Positions 17,449 to 26,928 are shown, numbered from the stretch's first letter. The stretch: 64,000 nucleotides of DNA from Pseudomonadota bacterium (GCA_030625085.1 DAOURK010000004.1:1-64000), one strand, 5' to 3'. Notes: generated from the sequence alone by a model not told the origin. Program-made: numbers and translations.

Positions 17449-18870
17449 CTAGATAAAGGTCAGTGCCTGCCTGACGTTGTTGATAATTTCTTGGATATCC
17501 TCCTGTTGAATAGTATGAAGATTTAACCTGAATTGATTTTGATGAATACGTCCTAAAATCGGGGGAGACCCCAAGCGCAATTGCTCTGCCAATTGATTAA
17601 TTCCTCCCCCATTCAAAGAGATAGATACTGACAGGGATGAGATTTTTTGTATAGAAAAAGCACCGCCGCCGAGCTCTGCTTTGTCATCAATAATTTCTAT
17701 ATGTATCTGTCTGCCTTGCAAATCTTGTAATCCCTCTAAAATTTGTTTCCCCCTTTTTTCCAGACTCTTTCGGGAAGCAGTGATCATTTGCAAACAAGGA
17801 ATTTTTTGCACTGCATCCGGTTCTTGATAAATCTTTAAAGTATTTTCCAGACTAAATAAGGTCATTTTATCCGGCCGCAGAGCCCGGGCCAAAGGATTTC
17901 CCCGTAAAGCTTTTGCATATTTTTGTTTACACAAAATAATCCCCGCCTGGGGGCCCCCTAAAAGTTTATCTCCACTAAAGGTTATAATATCCGGACCCTG
18001 TTGAACAACCTGAGAAACTACCGGCACTTTCAGGCCATATGGTGCTAAATCCAACATTACACCACTTCCAAGATCATAAATAACCAATAGCCCTTGATCC
18101 TGCCCCAAAGCAACTAATTCTGAGAGCGAAACTTCTTCAGTAAAACCAAGGATTTGAAAATTACTGGGATGTACTTTTAGAATGGCTATACTTTCCGGAT
18201 TGATAGCCCTTCGATAATCTTTAAGGCGAGTTTTATTGGTAGTGCCAACCTCAACTAGGCGAGCTCCCCCCTCTTTGAGAATCTCCGGGATCCGAAAAGA
18301 GCCCCCTATCTCGACCAATTCCCCACGGGAAACGATTACCTCCTGGGATTTAGCCAGGGTGTTAAGGGCCAATAAAACTGCCGCTGCATTATTATTTACT
18401 ACCAAAGCATCTTCGGCGCCAGTAATTTGACGAAGCAGATGAACAATGGACGCCCCTCTTCTTCCTCTTTTCCCACTGAGAAGATCAAACTCAAGGTTTG
18501 AGTAATGGCTGGAAATAATCGATAATTTTTTCACAACTGCTTCAGGCAAAACAGCACGGCCTAGATTGGTGTGAAGAATAATTCCGGTCCCATTAATTAC
18601 TTTGCCCAACTCAGAAAAACGAATATTTTGAATATAGTGCTCAAGCTCATCTAAAAGGGAACCTATATCAACATGAAGTTCTTGCAGTTTATCCGGCTCG
18701 TTTTGAGATAAAATCCATTTTCTTTTCTGATCAAGAACTTTTCGAACACCTTCAACTAAAGCCCTTCTCGAACAATGAATAGACCTCCCTTCAGTCAATT
18801 CGTGATTCAAAATTGATTCAACCGAAGGAATTGACCTCAAACAAATATTTTTTAGATCATTCAACTCCAT
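17449..18870 (-). CDS. selA: L-seryl-tRNA(Sec) selenium transferase
   Basis: A 473-residue PLP enzyme that converts Ser-tRNA(Sec) to Sec-tRNA(Sec) with selenophosphate. Family landmarks are intact: NGTGIILHTNLGRAVL (about 93-108), the VNNNAAAVLL segment, SRGELVEIGGSFRIPEI, and the PLP lysine in FSGDKLLGGPQAG (K302). The N-terminal helical domain that binds tRNA(Sec) is present (about 1-80). Full length for the bacterial enzyme. It lies 5' to selB on the same strand, separated by an intergenic repeat. Confidence 0.95.
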   Translation of the reverse strand: MELNDLKNICLRSIPSVESILNHELTEGRSIHCSRRALVEGVRKVLDQKRKWILSQNEPDKLQELHVDIGSLLDELEHYIQNIRFSELGKVINGTGIILHTNLGRAVLPEAVVKKLSIISSHYSNLEFDLLSGKRGRRGASIVHLLRQITGAEDALVVNNNAAAVLLALNTLAKSQEVIVSRGELVEIGGSFRIPEILKEGGARLVEVGTTNKTRLKDYRRAINPESIAILKVHPSNFQILGFTEEVSLSELVALGQDQGLLVIYDLGSGVMLDLAPYGLKVPVVSQVVQQGPDIITFSGDKLLGGPQAGIILCKQKYAKALRGNPLARALRPDKMTLFSLENTLKIYQEPDAVQKIPCLQMITASRKSLEKRGKQILEGLQDLQGRQIHIEIIDDKAELGGGAFSIQKISSLSVSISLNGGGINQLAEQLRLGSPPILGRIHQNQFRLNLHTIQQEDIQEIINNVRQALTFI

Positions 18871-18961
18871 AATGCCCTAAGATATCACAGCCCAGATAAA
18901 ATCTCAAGGGATTTATCCCTTTGTAAAGGCGTAAAGTCCCTAAAAATCAAACGTATACCTA

Positions 18962-19987
18962 TTAAACCTCCTGAGGACTTTGTTGCTCTAAAGGCACCAT
19001 GATATGATGTTTTCTCATAAAGTACCCCAGATTTCTCCGATCAATTCCTAATAACTTTGCGGTCCTGCTCTTCACCCAATTGGCACGATCCAGGGCATTC
19101 AAAATCAAAATCTTCTCATACAGCAATAACTGATTTCGCAAATTGAGATCTTTGGCCAGTATATTTTTGTCAACGTGAATATTGCCAATAATATCATTAC
19201 TATTGGTTTGCTGACATTCCCTGATATGGGGGAGTAATGTCTCCGGATAAATTTTATCTCTGCTTCCAATAATCATGGCGTTTTCAATGACATTCTTCAA
19301 TTCACGAATATTGCCGGGCCAGTCGTATTTTATCAATAACTCCATGGCCTCATCAGACACTCCTCTCACCATAGCATCCATTTCTCTATTATTTAACTGA
19401 ATAAAATTCTCTATTAAAGGAGCAATATCCTCCTTCCGCTCTCTTAAAGGAGGCAAAAAGTTGGTTATTACAGTTAATCGATAATACAAATCTTCGCGAA
19501 AATTTCCCTTTTGGACTGCATCTTTTAAAACTACATTGGTGGTAGCAATAACCCGGACATCTACCTTAATGGTTTTACTACTTCCTACTGGTACAATCTC
19601 CTCTTCCTGAAGCACGCGCAACAATTTTGCCTGTCCTGCCAACGGCATATTCCCGATTTCGTCTAAAAGGATAGTACCTTTATTAGCCAGTTCGAAGCGG
19701 CCCTTTCTATCCGAAAGAGCACCAGTATAAGACCCTTTCACATGGCCAAATAGCTCACTTTCCAGCAAGCTCTCACTCAAAGCGGCACAATTTACCTTGA
19801 TAAAGGAACGATTATTTCGCAAACTGTGTTTGTAAATTGCATTGGCTACTACTTCCTTCCCTGTTCCACTCTCCCCTTGTATTAAAACCGTTGATTTGGT
19901 CTTGGCGATAATTCCAATGAGACGACAAATTTCTTTAACCTTCGCACTTTTCCCAATGATATCCGCTTGAATATAATCGTTATCCAT
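18962..19987 (-). CDS. Sigma-54-dependent transcriptional activator, no receiver domain
   Basis: A 341-residue enhancer-binding protein made only of an AAA+ domain and a Fis-type helix-turn-helix. Walker A is GESGTGKE (about 38-45), Walker B GTILLDE (about 104-110), the R-finger region is FREDLYYRL, and the C-terminal HTH includes SRTAKLLGIDRRNLGYFM. The sigma-54 contact loop reads GSYTGA rather than GAFTGA. There is no N-terminal sensory domain beyond about 20 residues, so control must come from expression level or a partner protein, as in PspF. ATG 19987, preceded by a G-rich site, is preferred to a TTG 27 bases upstream. A -24/-12 promoter precedes the gene. Confidence 0.88.
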   Translation of the reverse strand: MDNDYIQADIIGKSAKVKEICRLIGIIAKTKSTVLIQGESGTGKEVVANAIYKHSLRNNRSFIKVNCAALSESLLESELFGHVKGSYTGALSDRKGRFELANKGTILLDEIGNMPLAGQAKLLRVLQEEEIVPVGSSKTIKVDVRVIATTNVVLKDAVQKGNFREDLYYRLTVITNFLPPLRERKEDIAPLIENFIQLNNREMDAMVRGVSDEAMELLIKYDWPGNIRELKNVIENAMIIGSRDKIYPETLLPHIRECQQTNSNDIIGNIHVDKNILAKDLNLRNQLLLYEKILILNALDRANWVKSRTAKLLGIDRRNLGYFMRKHHIMVPLEQQSPQEV

Positions 19988-20055
19988 GATACCCCCCCAA
20001 ATCAAGGTGAACAAATAACTTAGCTCTAATATTTTGCGTGTGTCTCTTTTTCTTG

Positions 20056-20071
20056 AGCAATTCCTATGCCA
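20056..20071 (-). promoter_or_regulatory. Sigma-54 (-24/-12) promoter of the activator gene
   Basis: Read on the minus strand: TGGCATAGGAATTGCT, preceded by a run of T. It has GG and GC separated by exactly 10 bases and matches TGGCAC-N5-TTGCA at nearly every key position. It lies about 68 bases upstream of the activator ATG, so the activator may drive its own gene. Confidence 0.65.
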
Positions 20072-20418
20072 AAAAACGATTAAGGGGAATTTCTTAAATT
20101 ATTTCAGGAGAATGTTATTACTCAACCCAAAAATCCCTTTATAATTAATAAGTTACAAAGAAATAGTATCTATATAATTAATATACCAAAGCATAATTTA
20201 ATCATGTTTGTAAAGCTATTAAGAGAGATTGTTATCAAACTATCCTGTATAATATTTCCTATATGAAAATAGTTGCATATTTATCTTATATTAGTAACTC
20301 TATTTCATATCAATTTATTTTCCCCTTCCTTACCTTCTGTATTGATTCTTTTATTTTAATGTGATAAATTTACGCCTATTAATTACCTTATGTATAATTA
20401 AAGGATAAATAGACGATC
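20072..20418. other. AT-rich region between activator and antiterminator genes
   Basis: About 350 bases with no open frame or repeat copy. It should hold the enhancer sites for the sigma-54 promoter and the promoter of the antiterminator gene. TATAAT (20393-20398) with TTTACG 18 bases upstream is a weak candidate for the latter, although it would leave almost no leader. Confidence 0.35.
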
Positions 20419-20961
20419 ATGAAAATTATTCCGTCGGATCCAAACACTCAACTGCCAGAATTAGAATGGTACGCTGTCCATACCCGATCTCGCCATGAAC
20501 AAACCGTCTACGATCGACTTATGTGCAAATCAATTCATACATTTTTACCCAAAATTGAAACCTGGAGTAAACGAAAAGATAGAGAAAAACGAATTCAGGT
20601 ACCAATGTTTCGAGGGTATGTTTTTATCCAGGCCAATTTAGAAAACCGTCTTTGGCTTTCTGTTTTGCAAACACCTGGGGTTGCGCGGATAATTTCAAGC
20701 AACGGCAAACCTGTCCCTATTCCAGAAAAGCAGATTGATTCAGTTCAGAAGGTTCTGGAAAAGGATACGGTCGTCACCCCCTACCCCTATTTAAATGTGG
20801 GGCAAAGGGTGAGAATTGTCGCCGGGGCCTTAAGAGGTGTTGAAGGCATTCTCCTTCGATTTAAATCCAACAAACAAAGATTGATACTATCAGTTGATAT
20901 TCTTCAGCAGTCGATAAGTGTGGAAATGGATACGATCGAGGTTGAGCCAATAAATTTTTAA
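20419..20961 (+). CDS. NusG paralogue, UpxY/RfaH-like antiterminator
   Basis: A 180-residue NusG-family protein. The NGN domain (about 15-115) begins EWYAVHTRSRHEQTVYDRL and includes VPMFRGYVFIQANLE; the C-terminal KOW domain (about 125-175) has VGQRVRIVAGALRGVEGIL. This short-linker form matches the specialised UpxY/LoaP-type factors that load on RNA polymerase in a leader and help it read long polysaccharide operons. Here it is an orphan: the next gene on either side is on the other strand, so its target operon is elsewhere or the locus has been rearranged. Confidence 0.82.
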   Translation: MKIIPSDPNTQLPELEWYAVHTRSRHEQTVYDRLMCKSIHTFLPKIETWSKRKDREKRIQVPMFRGYVFIQANLENRLWLSVLQTPGVARIISSNGKPVPIPEKQIDSVQKVLEKDTVVTPYPYLNVGQRVRIVAGALRGVEGILLRFKSNKQRLILSVDILQQSISVEMDTIEVEPINF

Positions 20962-21124
20962 CTCCCATCAAAAATTATTGCCAGGATAAACAAAAAATAA
21001 AAATTGTTATAAATCATATTGTCCCGTCTAGTAATATTATTTGGTAATCAAACAGGCATATCCATTTCAGGGTCGCCACAAAGGATGAAAACATAAAGTC
21101 AATTTTCGGAACAAATAAAGGGCC

Positions 21125-22174
21125 TTATCCCCCTAAGGGAAGATTACTAAAGGCATTTAGAGAAAAAATATCTTCTGCCTTCAAAAAATTTCCGGCCACC
21201 TTTTGAAAATAACCCGCCGCAGCAATCATGGCCCCATTGTCTGTACACAAAAGAGGGGGAGGATAAAAAACCCTTACATCATTCTTTTGAGCTTCCATCT
21301 CGATTTTATCCCTCAGGCGAGAATTGCAAGCCACACCCCCAACTAAAATAAGTCTCCTCACCTTTTTATGCAGGCAGGCTTTAATACCCTTAAAGACAAG
21401 AGTATCCACCACCGCTTCCTGAAAAGAGGCCGCAATGTCCCGAATCTCAGAAGAGACTTCTGAGATTCGGCATATTCTATACCCTCCCAAAAGATTGGCT
21501 TGGGATCGTACATGATTAAACACGGCAGTTTTCAGGCCACTAAAACTAAAATCAAAACGATCTTTTTCCAGATATACTCTTGGAAAACGCACTGCCGCCG
21601 GATTGCCGGATTCAGACAACTGATCTATAACCGGCCCACCGGGGTAACCAAGATGTAAAATCTTAGCCACTTTATCAAAGGCCTCGCCTGCCGCATCATC
21701 TCTTGTTCCCCCTAAAAATTCATAATTGGTATGGCTGTAAACAGTAAAAAGGCTGGTATGTCCTCCTGAAACGACAAAAGCAATAAAGGGAAAATCCAAA
21801 GCAGGGTAATCAAGAAAAATGGCTTTAATATGCCCTTCAATATGATGGATGGGCATAAGTGCCTTCTTCTTCACATAGGCAAGAGTTTTGGCTACAGACA
21901 CTCCTATCAATAAAGAACCAATCAACCCCGGGCCTACTGTCACCGCAATACCATCAATATTACTAAAATCCATTTGAGCTTCATGAAATACTTCATTCAT
22001 AAGCGGGATTATAGATTCTATATGCCTTCGTGAAGCAATTTCCGGGACTACACCTCCAAATTTACGATGAAATGAAATTTGAGAAGCAATTTTATGGGCA
22101 ATAATTTTTACTCCATCTTGTACAATCGACACTGATGTTTCATCGCAAGAAGACTCTATCCCTAAAATGTTCAT
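21125..22174 (-). CDS. tsaD: tRNA N6-adenosine threonylcarbamoyltransferase
   Basis: A 349-residue ASKHA-fold enzyme that attaches the threonylcarbamoyl group to A37 of ANN-decoding tRNAs, with TsaB and TsaE. The metal-binding HxxxH is HIEGH (H111, H115). Other landmarks are MNILGIESSCDETS at the N-terminus, VTVGPGLIGSLLIGVS, FVVSGGHTSLF and a C-terminal DNGAMIAAAG. Full length. It is last in an eight-gene leftward operon and begins one base after the stop of the yibQ-like gene. Confidence 0.96.
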   Translation of the reverse strand: MNILGIESSCDETSVSIVQDGVKIIAHKIASQISFHRKFGGVVPEIASRRHIESIIPLMNEVFHEAQMDFSNIDGIAVTVGPGLIGSLLIGVSVAKTLAYVKKKALMPIHHIEGHIKAIFLDYPALDFPFIAFVVSGGHTSLFTVYSHTNYEFLGGTRDDAAGEAFDKVAKILHLGYPGGPVIDQLSESGNPAAVRFPRVYLEKDRFDFSFSGLKTAVFNHVRSQANLLGGYRICRISEVSSEIRDIAASFQEAVVDTLVFKGIKACLHKKVRRLILVGGVACNSRLRDKIEMEAQKNDVRVFYPPPLLCTDNGAMIAAAGYFQKVAGNFLKAEDIFSLNAFSNLPLGG

Positions 22175-22175
22175 C

Positions 22176-23408
22176 TTATTCCATCACCTTCGATAAAGTT
22201 ACCAAAGTAATTCCCTTTTCCTCAAATTTTGGGACAGCCCTCTTTATGGCCTTAATCGTTTTCGGATGTAAGTGCCCAATACCAATGGCTTCTCCCTGTT
22301 CTAATGTCTTTTCAATCAAAAGATCGATTTGTCCTTCAATATAATTCAGGTCCTTTTTATTATCCAAAAAAACATGGCGGTAAGCACTGGGAACCCCCAT
22401 TTTTTGTGCCAACCTATAGCCGACGCTTTTTTGAGTAGTGCGGCTATCTAAAAAATACAATCCTCGGGTTTTCAATTCTTCCAAAATGATATACATTGAT
22501 CTTTCATCTTCCAACATCAAAGAACCCATATGATTATTTACTCCTACTGCCCAAGGGATATCCTGAAGATCGGAATCAAGAATCTCTAAAATCTCTTCTT
22601 TACTCATTTGTGTTAATAAAGTGTTTTTTTCCAAATATTTTGGTTCGCATTGATGCGGCTCCATGGGAAGATGCAGTATAACTTCCCAGGATTTTTGATG
22701 AGCTTCCAGAGCAACTTGACGGCTAAATTTATGATGGGGTAATATTGACACTGTTAACGGCACATTTAATTTAAATAAAGAACGAGCTCGTGATAAATTA
22801 TAGCCCAAATCATCTATTACTAAAGCTACTACCGGCATCTGCTTCGGTTTGCTGGCAGCAAAAAGCTTTTTTTTAAATACTAAAATATAACTGCAAGATT
22901 GAGCCTCAGCCCTCCCCAAATGAATAATCAGCTTCTCAGCCTGGGGTAATACCTCCTCTTGTGTCCCAAAAACTTTGCCCTCATGCTCTTGAACCAAACG
23001 AAAAACAACCTGCCGGATACCGGCCAATGAGGAAACGCTGGTAAACTCAATATGACGTTTGATAGGACATAAAGATTCGGTAACCGCGCCGCTCAAATTG
23101 ACTTCACTCAACCCCATGGCAGGTAAAGATTTTTGAAGAACCGAATCGAATTCCTTTGACCAAACAAAATCACTCTCTTGCTCATTCAAAGGAGTGGGGG
23201 GGGGAGAAGAAATAAAACCTTTCAATCGAATATATAAAGAGCAAACAGTATGTTTACTATTTTTGGTACACTGATCAAAAAACTTCCTTTGATGGCGGTA
23301 GGTAAAAATTCCCAATAAAAGGCATAGTAGTCCCAAGAATACTATGACCCATGTTCGTAAGTACCTCCACCTTTTTTTCTGGAAGTGCCCTTTCTTTCTT
23401 TTCCCCAT
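22176..23408 (-). CDS. Divergent polysaccharide deacetylase (YibQ family)
   Basis: A 410-residue protein with a short cytoplasmic basic start, one transmembrane helix (about 16-32), a linker, and a C-terminal divergent polysaccharide deacetylase domain (about 190-405). The domain begins VALVIDDLGYNLSRA, then VPLTVSILPHHKFS, LHLPMEP, GVNNHMGS, FLDSRTT and IGIGHLHPKT, the usual order for the YibQ/DUF610 family. It is periplasmic. Its substrate is unproven; the frequent linkage with envC and ctpA, as here, points to cell-wall remodelling at division. The stop is one base from the tsaD start. Confidence 0.85.
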   Translation of the reverse strand: MGKRKKGHFQKKRWRYLRTWVIVFLGLLCLLLGIFTYRHQRKFFDQCTKNSKHTVCSLYIRLKGFISSPPPTPLNEQESDFVWSKEFDSVLQKSLPAMGLSEVNLSGAVTESLCPIKRHIEFTSVSSLAGIRQVVFRLVQEHEGKVFGTQEEVLPQAEKLIIHLGRAEAQSCSYILVFKKKLFAASKPKQMPVVALVIDDLGYNLSRARSLFKLNVPLTVSILPHHKFSRQVALEAHQKSWEVILHLPMEPHQCEPKYLEKNTLLTQMSKEEILEILDSDLQDIPWAVGVNNHMGSLMLEDERSMYIILEELKTRGLYFLDSRTTQKSVGYRLAQKMGVPSAYRHVFLDNKKDLNYIEGQIDLLIEKTLEQGEAIGIGHLHPKTIKAIKRAVPKFEEKGITLVTLSKVME

Positions 23409-23425
23409 TTTTCTTTGTGGGAAAG

Positions 23426-24766
23426 CTATAATTTTTTACTTGCTTCTAAAATTTTGGCGGCCCGTATAATATCAATAGCCCGCTGTAGTTGAAGATCCTC
23501 AAAATATTTCATCCCTATTTTCTCATTTTCCATATCTTGGGAATTGGGATCTGTTTGAGGCTTTTTTACATCTTTCGACTTAAGACGATTTTCCATCTCA
23601 AGCAGATCTTTTTCTCGAATAGCGTGTTCTTCCGAAATAATATTTTCCTTTTCTTCCTTCCGGAGATTTTCCACAAAAACATCCGGCATAATCCCCTTTG
23701 CATGAATAGATATGCCTTTTGGGGTGTAATATTTAGCCGTAGTAAGCCGCAAAGCTGATCCATCGGATAAGGGGTATATAGTCTGAACCGAGCCCTTGCC
23801 AAAAGTTTTAGCTCCCACAACAACAGCACGCTTCCAATCTTGCAAAGCGCCGGCCACAATTTCCGAAGCACTGGCACTGCCTGCATTAACCAAAACCACC
23901 ATCGGCATCCCCACCGGGATAAAAGGAGCACGGTTCGATTTAAAGGTAATGGTTTGATCCTCCCCCTTCCCTCGAGTAGTAACCACCACATATCCTTTAG
24001 GTAAAAATTTATCAGCCACATCAACGGCTACACTCAACAATCCGCCGGCATTAAAGCGTTCATCCAAAATTAATCCATCTAGTTCCTTGATTTTGATTTT
24101 TTTTAATTCCTTAATCATATCTTTCGCTGTATTTTCTTGAAATTGACGTAATCGAATGTAGCCGATTTTATTACCATTGCCTTTTATTACTTTGGAGCTA
24201 ACGCTTGCCAATTTGATTACACCACGGGTAATAGTAAAATCTTTTGGTCTTTCAAAACGTTCCCGCATAATGGTAATGGTTACCTCGGTTCCCCTCGGGC
24301 CTCGCATTCTTTTGGCCGCTTCTGCTAAAGACATATCTTTAGTAAAAATGCCGTCAATTTTTAAAATCTGATCCTCGGATTCAATCCCGATTTTGAAAGC
24401 CGGAGTTCCCTCAATAGGAGACACAACTGTTAGTACTCTTTCACGAATGGTAATTTCAATGCCAATTCCCTCAAATTTACCTCGTGTATCAACTTGCATC
24501 TCCTTATACATTTCTGTAGTCAGAAAAGAACTATGAGGATCAAGAATTTGCAACATGCCTTTAATAGCCCCATGAACCAAATCTTTAACCTCGGAATCCT
24601 CCACATAATTGTTTTGGACTTTGGAGAGAACCTCACTAAAAACTTTTAAATCTTCATAGGACTCCTTGCCTGAAACAACGCGATTTCCCAAACCAACGAC
24701 ACCTACTACCAATAAAACCAAAACCATCAACAAATACAACCCTACTTTTGATTTCAATTTTTGCAT
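23426..24766 (-). CDS. ctpA: C-terminal processing peptidase, S41 family
   Basis: A 446-residue periplasmic protease anchored by an N-terminal helix (about 9-30). A PDZ domain covers about 95-180 (GIGIEITIRERVLTVVSPIEGTPAFKIGI). The S41 catalytic pair is visible: Ser299 in NAGSASASE and Lys324 in TFGKG, 25 residues apart as in Prc/CtpA. Such proteases trim exported proteins and regulate murein hydrolases. It sits directly after the envC-like gene, as in many Gram-negative genomes, which fits control of septal hydrolases. The last 90 residues are charged and low in complexity. Confidence 0.93.
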   Translation of the reverse strand: MQKLKSKVGLYLLMVLVLLVVGVVGLGNRVVSGKESYEDLKVFSEVLSKVQNNYVEDSEVKDLVHGAIKGMLQILDPHSSFLTTEMYKEMQVDTRGKFEGIGIEITIRERVLTVVSPIEGTPAFKIGIESEDQILKIDGIFTKDMSLAEAAKRMRGPRGTEVTITIMRERFERPKDFTITRGVIKLASVSSKVIKGNGNKIGYIRLRQFQENTAKDMIKELKKIKIKELDGLILDERFNAGGLLSVAVDVADKFLPKGYVVVTTRGKGEDQTITFKSNRAPFIPVGMPMVVLVNAGSASASEIVAGALQDWKRAVVVGAKTFGKGSVQTIYPLSDGSALRLTTAKYYTPKGISIHAKGIMPDVFVENLRKEEKENIISEEHAIREKDLLEMENRLKSKDVKKPQTDPNSQDMENEKIGMKYFEDLQLQRAIDIIRAAKILEASKKL

Positions 24767-24801
24767 TTTTTCTCCTTTTCATGTATATATATATTTAATG
24801 A

Positions 24802-25995
24802 CTACTGTAACCAGGCTAATGGTTCAAAAGGCTTTCCATGAAAACGAATTTCAAAATATAATTGAGGTTCCCTCACCGCACCCGTATCACCAACCAGGGC
24901 AATTAATTGCCCCTCCTTAACAATATCCTGAGAATCTATCAACAATTCCGAAATATGGGCATAAATACTGCAATATCCTTCGCCATGATCCACAATAAGT
25001 AATTTCCCGTACCCTATACACCAATCCGCGTATAATACTTTCCCCTCGTAAATAGAATATATCTCTTGTCCCTCAGGGGCTTGAATAACGATCCCTTTAT
25101 TTCGAGGTAAAACCTTAATTCCCCCTTCCCCTGATTTATTTCCAGCAAAAGAGTAACTTAACCCTTGGATAGGCCAAAAAAGTTGCCCTTTTTTTGAGGC
25201 AAAATCAAACGAAAGGGATTGTTGAACCTGTTTTTTTTGTAATTTGGTCAATAATTTTTGAATTTCAGCCCTCCGGTCATGCAATTCTTGACTTATCAGG
25301 TGAAATCTTTCCCCTTTATTTTGAAGTATGCCTAAATAAAGTTCTTTCTCCTCTTTTTTTTTAATCCATTCTGTTTCCTGTTCAATAATCTCTTTTCTTA
25401 ATTCTTCTATCTCCTGTTGGTAATGATGGATCTTTTCCTGTTTTATCCGCTTCTTTTTTATTTTGCCGGCGAAATTCTGAATCAATTGTGAGTCTTCTTC
25501 AGCCACTAACCTTAAATAAGCAATCTTCTGGGAAAGTTCCATGAAAGAATCAGACCCGAATATTACCCGCCAAAATCTCAAAGAGCCTGATTTATACCAA
25601 GAACGAAGACGTAAGGCCAAAAAATTCTTTTGATTAGCCAAAGAGGATTGTAATCGATTGATCTCATTATGTAAATTATCTTGTTTTAATTGATTTATAC
25701 ATATTTTATCATCAAACACCCTTCGCTCATAACCATATTTCTCTATAAATTGGTCACATATCTCAACTCTTTGAAAAACTTTTTTTTCTTCTGTTTGTAT
25801 TTTCCTTAACCTTTTTTCCCCCTCCAAAATCTTGTTCTCAATTGCTTTCAACTTTCCCTGCGCTTGCTGGATCCCTTGTTGAAGTGTATTGATTTTCTCT
25901 GCATGAATCAAAGAGTTACAAAAAATACACAAAGAAAAGATAAAAATAAACCAAAAAAAAGCATCATACCTCTTCTTCCAAAAAAAAGCAACCAT
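24802..25995 (-). CDS. envC: EnvC-like murein hydrolase activator (degenerate LytM)
   Basis: A 397-residue exported protein: a signal segment (about 12-30), a long coiled coil (about 33-250) and a C-terminal LytM/M23 domain (about 290-397). Active M23 enzymes carry HxxxD and HxH zinc ligands. Here the first is replaced near RNKGIVI, and the last reads PQLYFE instead of PHLHFE, so zinc binding is lost, as in EnvC, which activates amidases rather than cutting murein. It follows ftsX by 9 bases, and EnvC is the known partner of FtsEX in the periplasm. Very strong context. Confidence 0.88.
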   Translation of the reverse strand: MVAFFWKKRYDAFFWFIFIFSLCIFCNSLIHAEKINTLQQGIQQAQGKLKAIENKILEGEKRLRKIQTEEKKVFQRVEICDQFIEKYGYERRVFDDKICINQLKQDNLHNEINRLQSSLANQKNFLALRLRSWYKSGSLRFWRVIFGSDSFMELSQKIAYLRLVAEEDSQLIQNFAGKIKKKRIKQEKIHHYQQEIEELRKEIIEQETEWIKKKEEKELYLGILQNKGERFHLISQELHDRRAEIQKLLTKLQKKQVQQSLSFDFASKKGQLFWPIQGLSYSFAGNKSGEGGIKVLPRNKGIVIQAPEGQEIYSIYEGKVLYADWCIGYGKLLIVDHGEGYCSIYAHISELLIDSQDIVKEGQLIALVGDTGAVREPQLYFEIRFHGKPFEPLAWLQ

Positions 25996-26004
25996 TTCTG
26001 AACA

Positions 26005-26928
26005 TTATCTCATTTGATGTGAAGGGACACAAAAAGGCAAAATAGCGCCTAACCCACCTACCAGAACCCCTAAGATAAGAATCAGAAAAATCTCTCTACT
26101 CCCAAAAAAATCAATGGCAGATATTCCGAAAACTAATTTTAGGAGAGGACTAATCTCCCAACAAAATGCATAATAAAGCACTGTTGAAATCACAAGCGCT
26201 AGACATCCTCCTAAGAAACCCTCCATTATTCCCTCAAAAACAAAGGGAAACCGAACATACCATTCAGTAGCCCCCACAAGACGCATAATTATTATTTCAT
26301 CTCGTCGATTATCAATGGTGAGATGAATGGTGCTGGCAATAATAAACAAGGAAATAATAGTCAATATTGCTCCTATACATAATAATACCAAGCGAATTGC
26401 CATAAGTAAACCCGACAATTTTTGAACCCACTCCCCCCCCCCTTGCAAACTATCTACTTCAGGCAAATTGGTCAAACGAGAGAAAAATGACTTCAAGAGA
26501 TCAGGGTCTTTCAGCTCATGAGAGAGAGATAATTCAAAGGATGCAGGAAGGGGATTATAGGCAAGGCCATCCAATAAAATTGCGTCTTTTTTGAGCATCC
26601 TGCGAAATTTCTCCAAAGCCTCAGTTTTAGAAATATAGCGAGCCTCTGAAACCTCCACAAAACCAGCCAATTTTTGCTGAAGGTGGGAAATCTGACGGGG
26701 AGAGATATTTTCTTTAAGATACAAAACCACCTCAATATTTCTTGCTAAGTCAAGAACAGGGGAAAGATTAGATGAGACTAATAAATAGAGGCAAATAAGC
26801 AGTAAGGAGCAGGCGATACTAATCACGGCGATAATTGTCGACAGGCCGCCAATTTTAAAATTTCGCCCTGCCTGACGAAAAAAATAAAAAAAATGGCGAA
26901 ATCCGGCATGGATTCTAGTAATGAGCAA
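26005..26928 (-). CDS. ftsX: Cell division protein FtsX
   Basis: A 307-residue membrane subunit of the FtsEX complex with four transmembrane segments: one near the N-terminus (about 28-52) and three in the C-terminal half (about 175-300). The large periplasmic loop between the first two contains IEVVLYLKENISPRQISHLQQKL and the FtsX-typical SKTEALEKFRRML. FtsX transmits ATP-driven motion of FtsE to the periplasmic hydrolase activator EnvC. Its start overlaps ftsE by 14 bases, and envC follows at 9 bases. Confidence 0.94.
   Translation of the reverse strand: MLITRIHAGFRHFFYFFRQAGRNFKIGGLSTIIAVISIACSLLLICLYLLVSSNLSPVLDLARNIEVVLYLKENISPRQISHLQQKLAGFVEVSEARYISKTEALEKFRRMLKKDAILLDGLAYNPLPASFELSLSHELKDPDLLKSFFSRLTNLPEVDSLQGGGEWVQKLSGLLMAIRLVLLCIGAILTIISLFIIASTIHLTIDNRRDEIIIMRLVGATEWYVRFPFVFEGIMEGFLGGCLALVISTVLYYAFCWEISPLLKLVFGISAIDFFGSREIFLILILGVLVGGLGAILPFCVPSHQMR

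Noticed and set aside
13430-18870. Selenoprotein gene with in-frame TGA near selA/selB
   Set aside because: All nearby genes are full length without an internal TGA, and no pair of same-frame fragments separated by TGA was seen.
24802-25995. Active M23 metallopeptidase
   Set aside because: The HxxxD and HxH zinc ligands are missing; it is better read as an EnvC-type activator.
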